Shown here in pieces: positions 1 to 12,244 of a stretch of DNA of 64,000 nt; the stretch's first letter is position 1, and the number at the start of each line of letters is the position of its first letter. The DNA comes from Actinomycetota bacterium (GTDB taxonomy: Bacteria; Actinomycetota; Actinomycetes; S36-B12): positions 62,001 through 126,000 of the forward strand of contig JAUXVJ010000009.1 of assembly GCA_030684515.1 (NCBI GenBank). The letters are read 5' to 3'. A program made the translations under genes and the position numbers. Below the pieces are notes generated by a model, which made no database searches, was not told the DNA's origin, and was given only the letters and a program-made list of their open reading frames with translations.

Positions 1-1
1 T

Positions 2-397
2 GAGAGCAACGCCCCACCCCTGAGCGGTCGACGCTCACGAGTGGTCTACTCCCTGACTGGTGACGGCAAAGAGGCCTTCGACCACTGGGTCAATGAGCCC
101 GGTCCTGAATCCTGGGAGGATGAGGGCTTCGCGGCTCATCTGGCCTTCTTCGGACGCACTGAGGCGTGGGTGCGAGTTCGCATTCTTGAAGGGCGACGCT
201 CTCGAATGGAGGAGCGCGTGGCTGCCCTGCGCGAATCGATGCTGCGGTCACGTGATCGCGTCGACGCCTACACACTTGAATTGCAAAACCATGGACTTGA
301 TCGAGCCGAGCGTGAAGTGCGCTGGCTCAACGAGCTCATCACCAATGAGCGCAAGAAAGCAGAAAGCGCACAACAACCGCGCGACTTCACTACATAA
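2..397 (+). CDS. PadR-family regulator, C-terminal part (5' end outside window)
   Basis: The open frame is already running at base 2 and ends at a TAA at 395-397, so only the last 131 codons are present. The remaining start of the wing reads RVVYSLTGDGKEAF, typical of the end of a PadR winged helix, and is followed by a long charged helical part (roughly from the EAWVRVRILEGRRSRMEER stretch to LNELITNERKKAES) that matches the Vir_act_alpha_C dimerisation domain of PadR proteins. The DNA-contacting helix is missing from the window. It ends 28 bp before ino1 on the same strand; a PadR gene next to ino1 is the arrangement known in mycobacteria (Rv0047c-Rv0046c), so ino1 is a plausible target. 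The 118-aa version starting at the internal GTG at 41 would be only an annotation artefact of the cut edge. Confidence 0.75.
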   Translation, partial: ESNAPPLSGRRSRVVYSLTGDGKEAFDHWVNEPGPESWEDEGFAAHLAFFGRTEAWVRVRILEGRRSRMEERVAALRESMLRSRDRVDAYTLELQNHGLDRAEREVRWLNELITNERKKAESAQQPRDFTT

Positions 398-425
398 GCA
401 CCGTTGAATACATTAGGAGAAACAC

Positions 426-1505
<1,080 letters not shown>

Positions 1506-1518
1506 CACACCTGCATCA

Positions 1519-1565
1519 CAGTGCCCCGGTGCTCCGAGTGAACAACTCGGAGCACCGGGGCACTG
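1519..1565. terminator. Perfect 21-bp hairpin after ino1
   Basis: Bases 1519-1539 (beginning CAGTGCCCCGG) are exactly complementary to 1545-1565, leaving a five-base loop GAACA. The stem is very GC-rich and lies between the ino1 stop (1503-1505) and the UvrA-like start (1594). There is no T-run after it, as is usual for actinobacterial terminators. It most likely ends ino1 transcription; a transcript reading through would bring the hairpin just upstream of the uvrA-like start. The arm sequence has a degenerate relative at 6538-6558. Confidence 0.75.
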
Positions 1566-1593
1566 TCGCGTACGGTGTGAAGATGGAGAGTTC

Positions 1594-3978
<2,385 letters not shown>

Positions 3979-4000
3979 GCAGCGCTGATACCGTCCGCGC

Positions 4001-5281
4001 GTGGTGGCATTGCCTGCCCTGCGTGAGCTCCTTTCCACTCGGGACTTTCGTCGGCTCTATTCCGTTCGCCTTGTCGGGCAATTCGCCGATGGGCTGATTC
4101 AGGCATCTCTTGCAACGTTCGTGCTGTTCTCACCTGAGCGTGAGCCGGATGCCATCAAAGTGGCTTCGGCATTTGCCATCCTGCTCTTGCCGTACTCCAT
4201 CATCGGACCGTTTGCCGGCGTACTGCTGGATCGATGGCGTCGGCGAAATGTGCTCGTCAACGCCAATTTCATCAAGGCGCTGGGCGTCATACCGATCATC
4301 GTTCTCGTCACAGCGGGCAACGACGGACTCCTGCTTGGGCTTTTCGTGTTGATCGTGCTGGGGATCGGTCGATTCGTGCTCGCTGGACTTTCCGCCTCGT
4401 TGCCGCATGTAGTGAAAGGCCGCGACCTTGTGACGGCCAACGCGCTCAGCCCGACTTCGGGGACTATCGCCGTCGCGGTTGGCGCGCTGACAGGTGTAGC
4501 CATCAGGTCTCTGGTCGGCGGCGGCGACGCAGGAAGTCAGTTCATCTTGGTGCTGGCGGGAGTCGGTTTCGTCATGGCTGGCTTGCTCGCCTTGCGAATG
4601 GGACCCGCAACACTTGGGCCCACCGGCGATCTTGCGCGCGACACTCTTCAAGGAGTCATCTCGGGCTTTGTTGATGGACTACGAGTCCTGCGCCATCATG
4701 CGCGACCCAGGCGGGCAATCACTGTCGTGGCCCTGCACCGGATTTCATTCGGCATGCTGACTGTTGACGCCTTGCTACTTGTGCGCAACACCTTCAATTC
4801 AGTCGCCGAGGCCGACCACGCACTCACGCAGTTCGCCATCATCACGGCAGCCGCGGCCACCGGTGCCCTGATCGGTGCCGCTTCAACTCCTTGGAGCACC
4901 CGGCGGATGGGGACAGTCACCTGGTCAGCCATCGTCCTGATCATTGGAGGCATCACCGGAGCGGTGTTCGTGGTTGCCGGATCAGAATCCATCCAATTGC
5001 CGCTCCTTCTCGTCGGCGCCGCGGCCTTCGGATTCGTCGGTCAGTCAGTGAAGGTCTGCGCCGACACAGAAGTGCAACTGCATATTCCAGATGATCACCT
5101 CGGCCGGATCTTCGCCCTGTTCGACATGATCGTCAATGCCTCACTTGTTCTGGGCATCACGATCATGGCGTTGTATGCACCGACAAGTGGCCAATCTCCT
5201 GCAATGATCAGCCTTGCGGGTCTGCTGCTCGTGCTCACTGGGGCTTGGTTGCTGACCAAGCGCCAAACGAAGGGAACATAA
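4001..5281 (+). CDS. MFS transporter
   Basis: A 426-aa polytopic membrane protein with about 12 predicted transmembrane segments. The loop after the second segment reads LLDRWRRRNVLVNANF, the major facilitator superfamily loop 2-3 motif, and the pattern repeats in the second half (STPWSTRRMG). The family exports or imports small solutes by proton coupling; the substrate cannot be read from the sequence. Similar MFS proteins lie near ino1 in mycobacteria (Rv0037c region). The start is a GTG at 4001, with a second GTG immediately after. Its TAA stop shares the final A with the ATG of the following membrane gene (TAATG at 5279-5283), so the two are translationally coupled and may act together. 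Confidence 0.85.
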   Translation: MVALPALRELLSTRDFRRLYSVRLVGQFADGLIQASLATFVLFSPEREPDAIKVASAFAILLLPYSIIGPFAGVLLDRWRRRNVLVNANFIKALGVIPIIVLVTAGNDGLLLGLFVLIVLGIGRFVLAGLSASLPHVVKGRDLVTANALSPTSGTIAVAVGALTGVAIRSLVGGGDAGSQFILVLAGVGFVMAGLLALRMGPATLGPTGDLARDTLQGVISGFVDGLRVLRHHARPRRAITVVALHRISFGMLTVDALLLVRNTFNSVAEADHALTQFAIITAAAATGALIGAASTPWSTRRMGTVTWSAIVLIIGGITGAVFVVAGSESIQLPLLLVGAAAFGFVGQSVKVCADTEVQLHIPDDHLGRIFALFDMIVNASLVLGITIMALYAPTSGQSPAMISLAGLLLVLTGAWLLTKRQTKGT

Positions 5282-6507
5282 TGGGCCGACGCTGGGGAGC
5301 GCGCTCGATCGCTTCGCTCTTGATTTTCATCATCGCCGCGGTAATCACTCCGGTGGCTGTCGTTGGTCACTGGGGCCATGAGACGGTCACTGACGCCGAG
5401 CAGTACATCGCAACTGTGGGTCCACTTGCCAGTGATCCGGCGATCCAGCAAGCAGTCGGCGCGGAAGTCACCGCCGCACTTGTTGCACGCATTGACACCG
5501 AGACCTTGGTCAGTGATTTCCTGGGATCTTTCGTCAAGAACCCAGGAATCAATGAGCAACTGGCTTCGCCGATCGCTGCTGGAATCAACAGCCTCATCGG
5601 GACCGCAGTCGACAGATTCCTGGCCTCCTCGGCATTCCAGACCTTGTGGATCAAGACCAATGAGGCAGCACAACGATCGGCTCTGGCACTGCTTGAGGGC
5701 AAGGAAGCCGGCATCATCCAGACCAACGGCGACCAAGTGGTGCTGGACATCACGACCCTGCTGAAGGCGGTGCAGACCCAACTCGTTGACTCCGGTCTTT
5801 CGATCGCAGCAAATGTGACGATCCCCTCGACCGGCAATCAGATCGTGCTGTTCGAGACCCCCCTGCTCGGGCAATTGCAGGCCATCTACGCCTTCACTGC
5901 ACCGATTCTGCAGTGGCTGCCATTGATTGTGGCGGCGCTGTTTGCCCTGTCAATAGCACTGGCGCGCAGGCGGCCACGCATTGTGGTCACCTTGGGTATC
6001 GTGCTCGCGACTGAGGCAATGTTGCTGATGCTGGCAATGAATATGACCGAAACTGCCGTGCAACTGCAGCTCGGTCGCACTGGTCTAGGCTTGGCACTCT
6101 CTGCCTTCTGGACGACCTTCTTCGCCTACCTGGTCAACGGTTTGCAGGCACTACTGATGCTCGGCGTATTTGCCGCGATCGCCGGCTGGTTCGCGGGCAG
6201 TTCCAGCTTTGCGAGCCTCAAGCGCGAGCAAGTCTGCAGGGGACTGCATGAACTTGGCCAGTACATTCCAGTCGGACTCAACACTTTCGTCCGCTCGTAC
6301 TCACTGTTCTTGAAGTGGGGGGTGGCCATCGTGCTTGGACTACTGCTCTTCGGCGTCGGGAATATGGATCTGGGCCGAACCTTCTGGCTGGGAGCGCTCG
6401 GCGTACTGCTGTTTGCTGGCATCGAGGCATGCAATCGCCCGGACCGGGATGAGTACGTTGAGATCGAAACGGCTTCCGTAACCGAACTTGGCATCACCGA
6501 GTCCTAG
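5281..6507 (+). CDS. Actinobacterial integral membrane protein, function unknown
   Basis: A 408-aa protein whose family I do not recognise beyond membrane proteins common in Streptomyces-like genomes. Visible parts: an N-terminal transmembrane helix (about residues 8-29, ASLLIFIIAAVITPVAVVGHW), a 150-residue probably extracellular part that carries alternating hydrophilic helices (including TETLVSDFLGSF and NEAAQRSALALLEG), then four to five closely spaced transmembrane helices (from about residue 205 to 385) and a short acidic tail (DRDEYVEIETASVTEL). Start chosen at the ATG overlapping the MFS stop by one base; an earlier in-frame start would lie inside the MFS gene. Followed by a 115-bp gap before the convergent pcnA. 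Confidence 0.75.
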   Translation: MGRRWGARSIASLLIFIIAAVITPVAVVGHWGHETVTDAEQYIATVGPLASDPAIQQAVGAEVTAALVARIDTETLVSDFLGSFVKNPGINEQLASPIAAGINSLIGTAVDRFLASSAFQTLWIKTNEAAQRSALALLEGKEAGIIQTNGDQVVLDITTLLKAVQTQLVDSGLSIAANVTIPSTGNQIVLFETPLLGQLQAIYAFTAPILQWLPLIVAALFALSIALARRRPRIVVTLGIVLATEAMLLMLAMNMTETAVQLQLGRTGLGLALSAFWTTFFAYLVNGLQALLMLGVFAAIAGWFAGSSSFASLKREQVCRGLHELGQYIPVGLNTFVRSYSLFLKWGVAIVLGLLLFGVGNMDLGRTFWLGALGVLLFAGIEACNRPDRDEYVEIETASVTELGITES

Positions 6508-6537
6508 GCACATCAGGCCAAGTCCCTGTTGCTGAAG

Positions 6538-6558
6538 CACTGTCGCGGTGCGCCGAGT
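6538..6558. repeat. Degenerate copy of one arm of the ino1-downstream hairpin
   Basis: Bases 6538-6558 (CACTGTCGCGG then TGCGCCGAGT) agree with 17 of 21 positions of the left arm of the hairpin at 1519-1539. The copy lies in the gap between the convergent membrane-protein gene and pcnA, also just downstream of a stop codon. No second complementary arm is evident here, so it cannot form the same stem. It may be the remnant of a small repeat family or a coincidence among GC-rich sequences. Confidence 0.3.
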
Positions 6559-6622
6559 CCCGCGAACGACCTACCTATGGATCCATGGCGGCCCGAAGCG
6601 ATCCGGAACCAGCGAGCCACGC

Positions 6623-8059
6623 TCAGGCCTTGGGCTGTTGAGCCCACCATTCCAAGAGTGCTTCTGTGGCCGCCTGCTCATCCATCGGCCCACTGTCCAG
6701 CCGCAGCTCCATCAAGAAGCGATACGCCTTGCCCACCTGAGGACCAGCCGGGATGTCAAGGATCCGCATGATGGCCTGACCGTCCAGATCGGGACGCAGC
6801 GAATCAAGCTCTTCCTGAGCGGTGATTTCGGCAATACGCGTTTCCAGCTGTTCATACGAGCGCTGCAACGCCGCAGCCCGCTTGCGATTGCGAGTTGTGC
6901 AGTCCGCCCGGGTCAATTTGTGCAGTCGAACAAGCAAAGGCCCGGCGTCGCGCACGTAGCGACGCACCGCAGAGTCAGTCCATTCGCCTGTGCCATAGCC
7001 GTGGAAGCGCAAGTGAAGTTCGACCAATCGAGAGACGTCGTCGATCAGCTCATTGGAGAAGCGGAATTCCTTCATGCGTTTGCGCGTCATGCGCGCGCCC
7101 ACAACTTCATGATGGTGAAAGGACACACGTCCCTCGTCGAACTTGCGGGTACGTGGCTTGCCGATGTCATGGAACAACGCGGCCAGTCGCAGAACCGGAT
7201 CCGGTCCGCTCACTGGCTCATGCAGGGTCTCCATCATGATGGCCTGCTCCAGCACGGTAAGTGAGTGCTCGTACACATCCTTGTGCTGCAGGTGTTCATC
7301 GACCTCAAGCCGCATCCGCGGGAGTTCTGGCACGACATAGTCAGCCAGACCAGTGTCGACGAGCAGCTTGAGTCCCGGGCGCGGGTCGTCGGACATCACG
7401 ATTTTCAAGAACTCCACTTGCACACGCTCAATCGACACGATCGTGATGCGCTCGTGCATCGCCACCATGGCAGCGAGGGTTTCGGATTCGACCTGGAAGC
7501 CCAATTGCGAGGCAAAGCGTGCGGCGCGCATCATCCGCAAGGGGTCATCAGAGAAGGACATCCGTGGCGCATTCGGCGTGCGAATCACGCCTGCTGCAAG
7601 ATCGATGACCCCGTTGTAGAGGTCCACCAAAGTAAGCTCGGGAAGTCGCAGGGCCAAGGCGTTGATCGTGAAATCCCGACGACCCAGATCACCTTCGAGG
7701 CTGTCGCCGAAGTTAACCTCGGGCTTACGAGAGGTGGGGTCATAGTGCTCGCTGCGGTACGTGGTGATTTCACACTCACGACTGCCAATGCGGGCGCCCA
7801 CGGTTCCATAGCGGATGCCAACATCCCAGGTGCTGTCCGCCAGGCCCTCCAGCAGTTCCAGAATCTGGTCAGGTCGGGCGTTCGTCGTGAAGTCCAGATC
7901 TGGGGCCTGGCTCAGTCGACCAAGCAGCGCATCGCGCACCGGGCCGCCCACGAGGGAAATATCAAAGCCCGCCGTCTGAAATCGATTCCCGAGCTCAACA
8001 AGCAGGGCTTGGATCGGTGCCAGTTGCCGGGCAGCCTGATTTGGATCAACTGTGGGCAC
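6623..8059 (-). CDS. pcnA: CCA-adding tRNA nucleotidyltransferase
   Basis: A 478-aa class II tRNA nucleotidyltransferase (Rv3907c-like) that builds or repairs the 3' CCA of tRNAs without a template. The head has GGPVRD (residues 38-43), the metal-binding DLD of DLDFTT (54-56) and RRDFTINA (127-134). An HD domain follows with HDIG at 297-300, as in the long actinobacterial forms. The start is a GTG at 8057-8059. The substrate need is visible in this window: the tRNA-Ile and tRNA-Ala genes lack an encoded CCA. It is divergent from the NUDIX gene with a 43-bp gap holding both promoters, the same order as pcnA-mutT4 in mycobacteria. Long open frames on the opposite strand over this gene are shadows. 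Confidence 0.94.
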   Translation of the reverse strand: MPTVDPNQAARQLAPIQALLVELGNRFQTAGFDISLVGGPVRDALLGRLSQAPDLDFTTNARPDQILELLEGLADSTWDVGIRYGTVGARIGSRECEITTYRSEHYDPTSRKPEVNFGDSLEGDLGRRDFTINALALRLPELTLVDLYNGVIDLAAGVIRTPNAPRMSFSDDPLRMMRAARFASQLGFQVESETLAAMVAMHERITIVSIERVQVEFLKIVMSDDPRPGLKLLVDTGLADYVVPELPRMRLEVDEHLQHKDVYEHSLTVLEQAIMMETLHEPVSGPDPVLRLAALFHDIGKPRTRKFDEGRVSFHHHEVVGARMTRKRMKEFRFSNELIDDVSRLVELHLRFHGYGTGEWTDSAVRRYVRDAGPLLVRLHKLTRADCTTRNRKRAAALQRSYEQLETRIAEITAQEELDSLRPDLDGQAIMRILDIPAGPQVGKAYRFLMELRLDSGPMDEQAATEALLEWWAQQPKA

Positions 8060-8090
8060 CTGATGAGCGTAATGACATCGCGCTGCGGTT

Positions 8091-8096
8091 TATCCT
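8091..8096 (+). promoter_or_regulatory. -10 element of a leaderless promoter for the NUDIX gene
   Basis: TATCCT (TANNNT) ends exactly seven bases before the ATG at 8103, so transcription would begin at the start codon. No Shine-Dalgarno precedes the ATG. No clear -35 is visible, which is common in actinobacteria. The same spacing recurs at 48494-48499, 49851-49856 and 59449-59454. Confidence 0.5.
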
Positions 8097-8102
8097 GCGG
8101 AT

Positions 8103-8564
8103 ATGTCCCCTCGAACCCCGCGAATCCCGCGAGTAGAGGAGATCAGTGCCGGTGGCCTGGTGCTGGATCAAAGCTCGGTTCCGCCGCGAGCTGCGCTCAT
8201 TGGTCGATTGGACAGGCGTGGGCGGCTGATCTGGTCCCTTCCCAAGGGGCACATCGAAGTCGGCGAGACCGCCGAGGACGCCGCGATTCGCGAGGTTCAC
8301 GAGGAGACTGGCATTGAGGGCTCTGTGATGGCCCCACTTGGCGTGATCGATTTCTGGTTCATGGCTGAGGACCGTCGAGTGCACAAGACCGTGCACCATT
8401 TTCTGTTGGCAGCGCACGGGGGCGAGCTCAGTGACGCCGATCGCGAGGTAGTCGAGGTCGCTTGGGTGCCGCTGGACGAGGTATCCGCGCGCTTGGCTTA
8501 CGCTGATGAGCGCAAACTCATGGAGAAAGTGCCTGCCCTGCTCGCCGAGTTGACGGATCTCTAG
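8103..8564 (+). CDS. NUDIX hydrolase (MutT4-like)
   Basis: A 153-aa hydrolase of nucleoside diphosphates linked to another moiety. The complete NUDIX box is at residues 49-71, with GHIEVGE, then REVHEETG; the glutamates that bind Mg2+ are intact. Position between pcnA and a DUF6049 gene equals that of mutT4 (Rv3908) in mycobacteria, but the substrate (oxidised nucleotides, Ap4A or a sugar nucleotide) cannot be read. The final TAG is directly followed by the GTG start of the DUF6049 gene with no spacer, so this is probably the first gene of an operon that runs through murJ and sigM. Confidence 0.88.
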   Translation: MSPRTPRIPRVEEISAGGLVLDQSSVPPRAALIGRLDRRGRLIWSLPKGHIEVGETAEDAAIREVHEETGIEGSVMAPLGVIDFWFMAEDRRVHKTVHHFLLAAHGGELSDADREVVEVAWVPLDEVSARLAYADERKLMEKVPALLAELTDL

Positions 8565-10592
8565 GTGCGCCGGCGCATATCGCTGCTCTTGGTGTGGATC
8601 GCACTTCCATTCGCGGCCATGATCTGCAACGTTGCTCCGGTCCAAGCAGCCCCGCCCGCAGTTCAGGTGGTCCTTGATTCACTCCTGCCATTTGTACCGA
8701 CGGCGAACAGCGAGCTGCGCATCACAGGACGTCTGGTCAATACTTCCACCACAACAATCAACAAACCAGTGGCGCAGTTGCGCCTCTCAACCGGGCCCAT
8801 TGCAGGTCGATCCGGGATCGATGCCGTACTCGCGGCCGGTGAGCTCGCGACGACAGCCGTGCGCGAGTTCGTCATCGACGATCCGCTCATTCCCGGGGGT
8901 CAAGCCACCTTCTCCTTTGAGGTGGCCTTCAGCCAATTGCCCCTATCGAAGACGGGCACCTACGCCCTGTCCATTGATGCCTTAGGAGCTGGCGAGGTGG
9001 CCATCGCAAGCCTGCGCACCTTCCTGCCTTGGTATCCGAACTCACACAAGTCAACGCACGCAATCGGAGTGGTGTGGCTGTGGCCGCTCGCGGATGCCCC
9101 CGCGCGTACCGCCACCAATGTGCTGCTCAACAGCGACACACCCGTGTCCTTGTCACCGGGCGGTCGGCTCGCCAATCTGGTCGACGTTGGGCGAGAGTTC
9201 AGCTCAACTCTGACCTGGATGATCGACCCCTCCTTGGTGCAGTCAGCCGACGACATCAGCCGCGGCTATCAAGTTGTCAAGGACGGTGCAATCGTTGTTG
9301 GCAACCAGAGCACTGACGCAATGCGCTGGCTCAACGAATTGCGCGCATCGATTGCACCGTCGAATTCGCGTGCTACTGCCTATGCCGATGTCGACGCCTC
9401 TGCCGCTCGGCGTAATGGATTGAGCGCCGATGTTGTCCGCGCGATGACACTTGCACAACCCATCACGTCAAGCATCTTGGATTCAGCAGTCATTGGGGGC
9501 GTCTACTGGACTCCCAGCGGACGACTCGATCAGCGCACCGCAAATCTGCTCTCCTCAGCAGGAACCACAACCGTGATCATGTCGACTGAGGCAATGGCTG
9601 GGGATGCCGATCAACCACGACAGGGCGTCGCTGACTACCCAACGAGCTTTGGCAATCTCACTGCAGTACTTGCCGACTCTCGCGTCAGCGCAACTCTTGC
9701 TATGCCTCAGCGCAATGCCTCCGAGACGATTCTTGCTCGACAACGCTATCTGGCCGAAACTGCTGCGATCGCCGACAGCGTCACCGGAAATACCCAACTG
9801 TCGATCGTCGCTGCTCCCACCGATCTGCGCTGGGATCCCAGCCCCAGCTTCCTTCGCTCGGTACTGCGCTCAACTCAGAGCGCCCCTTGGATGCGCCCGG
9901 CCACCATGAACAGCCTGGTTTCGGGCACTCGCAGCGCTAGCGCCCGACTTCCATATGCAGCAGCAGACAGTGGCGAACTCACTTCTGCTTATCTGGATCG
10001 CGTCCAGCGCGTTCAACAACGAGGGAAGCAACTCACGGCAGTGCAGGCGACACCCACGTCCGTCAATCAGTCGTATTCAGAAGCCCTGCTGAGGGCCCAG
10101 TCATCTGCATGGCGCAGCGACCCGACCACCGGTGTTGCACTGGTGAGTGCGATCAGTCGCGAACTCTCGGCACAGATCAACTTGGTGCGACCCATCTCCA
10201 GCGGCTCAATCACCTTCTCCGGTGATACCGGCAATGTGCCGGTGACCCTGGCCAATGACAGCAGCAGCACGGTCAATGTCGGGCTGGCGCTGATCGGTGA
10301 ACCCACTTCACGACTTGAATCCGAACCAAGAATGAACATCGTCATAGAGCCCGGACAGAAGATCAGCGTGGAGATGCCAGTTCGAGTTGTCGGCGGCGAT
10401 CCGCTGCCAACCCGCGTGCAGATCCTGACTCCCAACGCTTCGCCCTACGGCGTTGCGGCCTCCATCACACTCGTCTCAACGGCCTATGCGCGCGCAGCAG
10501 GCTGGGTGGTACTGGCCGCATTTGTTGCCATTGCCATATTCGTGGTGGTCGGCATCGCCCGCCGGATCATGCAACATGGGCAGCCATCATGA
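8565..10592 (+). CDS. Secreted membrane-anchored DUF6049 protein (Rv3909-like)
   Basis: A 675-aa protein with an N-terminal signal peptide (RRRISLLLVWIALPFAAMICNVAPVQA, mature start near residue 29) and one C-terminal transmembrane helix (about 646-666) before a short basic tail, so almost all of it is outside the membrane. The first 140 residues look like a beta-sandwich with NTSTTTINKP and a LSTGP stretch; a second beta-sandwich (GNVPVTLANDSSSTVNVGLALIG) sits before the membrane helix. It matches the family always found just before murJ in actinobacteria, whose role is unknown but assumed to lie in envelope assembly. GTG start abuts the previous stop; its TGA overlaps the murJ ATG (ATGA at 10589-10592), which means translational coupling. 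Confidence 0.82.
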   Translation: MRRRISLLLVWIALPFAAMICNVAPVQAAPPAVQVVLDSLLPFVPTANSELRITGRLVNTSTTTINKPVAQLRLSTGPIAGRSGIDAVLAAGELATTAVREFVIDDPLIPGGQATFSFEVAFSQLPLSKTGTYALSIDALGAGEVAIASLRTFLPWYPNSHKSTHAIGVVWLWPLADAPARTATNVLLNSDTPVSLSPGGRLANLVDVGREFSSTLTWMIDPSLVQSADDISRGYQVVKDGAIVVGNQSTDAMRWLNELRASIAPSNSRATAYADVDASAARRNGLSADVVRAMTLAQPITSSILDSAVIGGVYWTPSGRLDQRTANLLSSAGTTTVIMSTEAMAGDADQPRQGVADYPTSFGNLTAVLADSRVSATLAMPQRNASETILARQRYLAETAAIADSVTGNTQLSIVAAPTDLRWDPSPSFLRSVLRSTQSAPWMRPATMNSLVSGTRSASARLPYAAADSGELTSAYLDRVQRVQQRGKQLTAVQATPTSVNQSYSEALLRAQSSAWRSDPTTGVALVSAISRELSAQINLVRPISSGSITFSGDTGNVPVTLANDSSSTVNVGLALIGEPTSRLESEPRMNIVIEPGQKISVEMPVRVVGGDPLPTRVQILTPNASPYGVAASITLVSTAYARAAGWVVLAAFVAIAIFVVVGIARRIMQHGQPS

Positions 10593-12244
10593 GCGAATCC
10601 ACTTCAGGCGTACTCCGCTCAAGCGCAGTTATGGCGATGGGCACGGTGATCTCGCGAATCACCGGCATCGCCCGCGACATCACCGCCGCAGCCGCACTTG
10701 GCTTCTTTCTGGTCTCTGACGCGTACTCCCTTGGCAACTCGCTGCCCACCATCGTCTACATCCTGATCATCGGTGGTGCCTTGAATGCGGTCTTCATTCC
10801 GCAGCTCGTGCGCCATATGAAGGACGACGCCGACGGGGGCCACGCCTACTCGGATCGCCTGATCACCCTTGCCGGACTTACTCTGCTTGTGCTTTCGATC
10901 GCAGCAGTTCTGCTGGCCCCTGTCCTCGTTGATCTCTACACACCTAGCGACTATCCGCAAAACGAGTTTGACCTTGCGGTCGCCTTTGCGCGGCTGTGTC
11001 TTCCACAGATCTTCTTCTATGGCATCTACACACTGCTCGGCCAAGTACTCAATGCCCGTGGGCATTTCGGCCTGCCAATGTTTGCGCCGATCGCCAACAA
11101 CGTCATTGCTATTGCGACGTTCCTGCTATTCATCGTGGTTGCCGGCACAACAGCTGCTGCCGACGGAGAACTGACCACTCAACAAATCCTGATCCTCGGC
11201 ATTGGCACAACCTTGGGCGTCATCGTGCAAGCGGTGATTTTGATCCCAGTTCTCCTCCGACATGGCTACCACTATCGTCCTCGCTTTGACTGGCGCGGTG
11301 CCGGCTTGGGAAAAGCCGGTTCATTGGCCATGTGGACCATTGCCTTGGTGTTGGTCAACCAGGCGACAAACATCGTGGTCACCCGACTTGCAACGCAGGC
11401 AAACGTCAATGCGGCTGAAGTCGGAGCCACTGCAGCCGGACTGACGACCTATCAAAAAGCACATCTTGTCTTCCTCCTGCCACACAGTGTCATCACCATC
11501 TCCATCATCACTGCGATGCTGCCGGGCTTGAGCCGCTTGGCACATACCGGGCGTCTGCACGACGTTGGCCGCGAAGTCAGTTCAACAATGCGCATCGTTG
11601 TAGCCGTGATCGCACCCATCGCAGCGATCATCTTCATCCTTGGCGCTGACATCGCAGTGATGTTGTTCGGCTATGGAGCGGCCACACCTGAACAAGCCTC
11701 GATCATGGGCCAGATCGTGTCGGTCTTCATGATCGGTCTGGTGCCCTTCACGGTGTTCTACGTTCTTCTGCGAGGCTTTTACGCTATCGAGGACACCCGT
11801 ACTCCATTCTTCATCACCGTCGGCTTCAGCATCGCTTGGATGGTGATGGCCATCCCACTGTTTGCATTCGTCAACGCCGGCGGCCAACAGGTGGCATCTC
11901 TGGCACTCACGTATGGACTGTCATATTGGATCGGTATGGCCATCGCCTGGGTCATGCTGGCAAGACGCATTGGAGGTATGCGTTCGGGGGCCACAGCCTG
12001 GGCACTGACGCGCATCGCCGCAGCTGCCCTCATGGCACTGGCCGGCATGCTGGCAACGCGATTGGCTCTTGGATCCGTGGGCTACAACCCAGGCCTGCAA
12101 GATCGCGGAAGTGTGCTTGTCGACATCTTGGTGATGGCTCCTGTCGGCATCGGCGTCTACCTCATTGCGGCCTGGCTGCTTCGGGTAGGTGAATTGCGCG
12201 AGCTCGTGCGAATCACGCGCAAGAAGCTGGATCGCCGTTCATGA
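10589..12244 (+). CDS. murJ: Lipid II flippase MurJ (MviN), without the fused kinase domain
   Basis: A 551-aa MOP-superfamily membrane protein that moves lipid II across the membrane for peptidoglycan synthesis. About 14 hydrophobic segments can be seen from residue 35 to 535. Conserved MurJ features include the first helix with SRITGIARDITAAAALG (residues 21-37), GALNAVFIPQLVR near 64-76, and the central QKAHLVFLLPHSVITISIITAMLP block. In mycobacteria MviN continues into a pseudokinase and an extracytoplasmic domain; here the reading frame stops after a short basic tail (RITRKKLDRRS) and the pseudokinase is a separate gene overlapping by four bases (ATGA at 12241-12244). It is coupled upstream to the DUF6049 gene in the same way. 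Confidence 0.93.
   Translation: MSESTSGVLRSSAVMAMGTVISRITGIARDITAAAALGFFLVSDAYSLGNSLPTIVYILIIGGALNAVFIPQLVRHMKDDADGGHAYSDRLITLAGLTLLVLSIAAVLLAPVLVDLYTPSDYPQNEFDLAVAFARLCLPQIFFYGIYTLLGQVLNARGHFGLPMFAPIANNVIAIATFLLFIVVAGTTAAADGELTTQQILILGIGTTLGVIVQAVILIPVLLRHGYHYRPRFDWRGAGLGKAGSLAMWTIALVLVNQATNIVVTRLATQANVNAAEVGATAAGLTTYQKAHLVFLLPHSVITISIITAMLPGLSRLAHTGRLHDVGREVSSTMRIVVAVIAPIAAIIFILGADIAVMLFGYGAATPEQASIMGQIVSVFMIGLVPFTVFYVLLRGFYAIEDTRTPFFITVGFSIAWMVMAIPLFAFVNAGGQQVASLALTYGLSYWIGMAIAWVMLARRIGGMRSGATAWALTRIAAAALMALAGMLATRLALGSVGYNPGLQDRGSVLVDILVMAPVGIGVYLIAAWLLRVGELRELVRITRKKLDRRS

Noticed and set aside
5095-5874. A 259-aa minus-strand frame
   Set aside because: Antisense to the coupled MFS and membrane genes; no family features or start signal.
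6548-8317. Two long plus-strand frames (about 238 and 350 aa) opposite pcnA
   Set aside because: They lie antisense to pcnA codons, lack any recognised family pattern and end within the NUDIX gene; pcnA has full motifs on the other strand.
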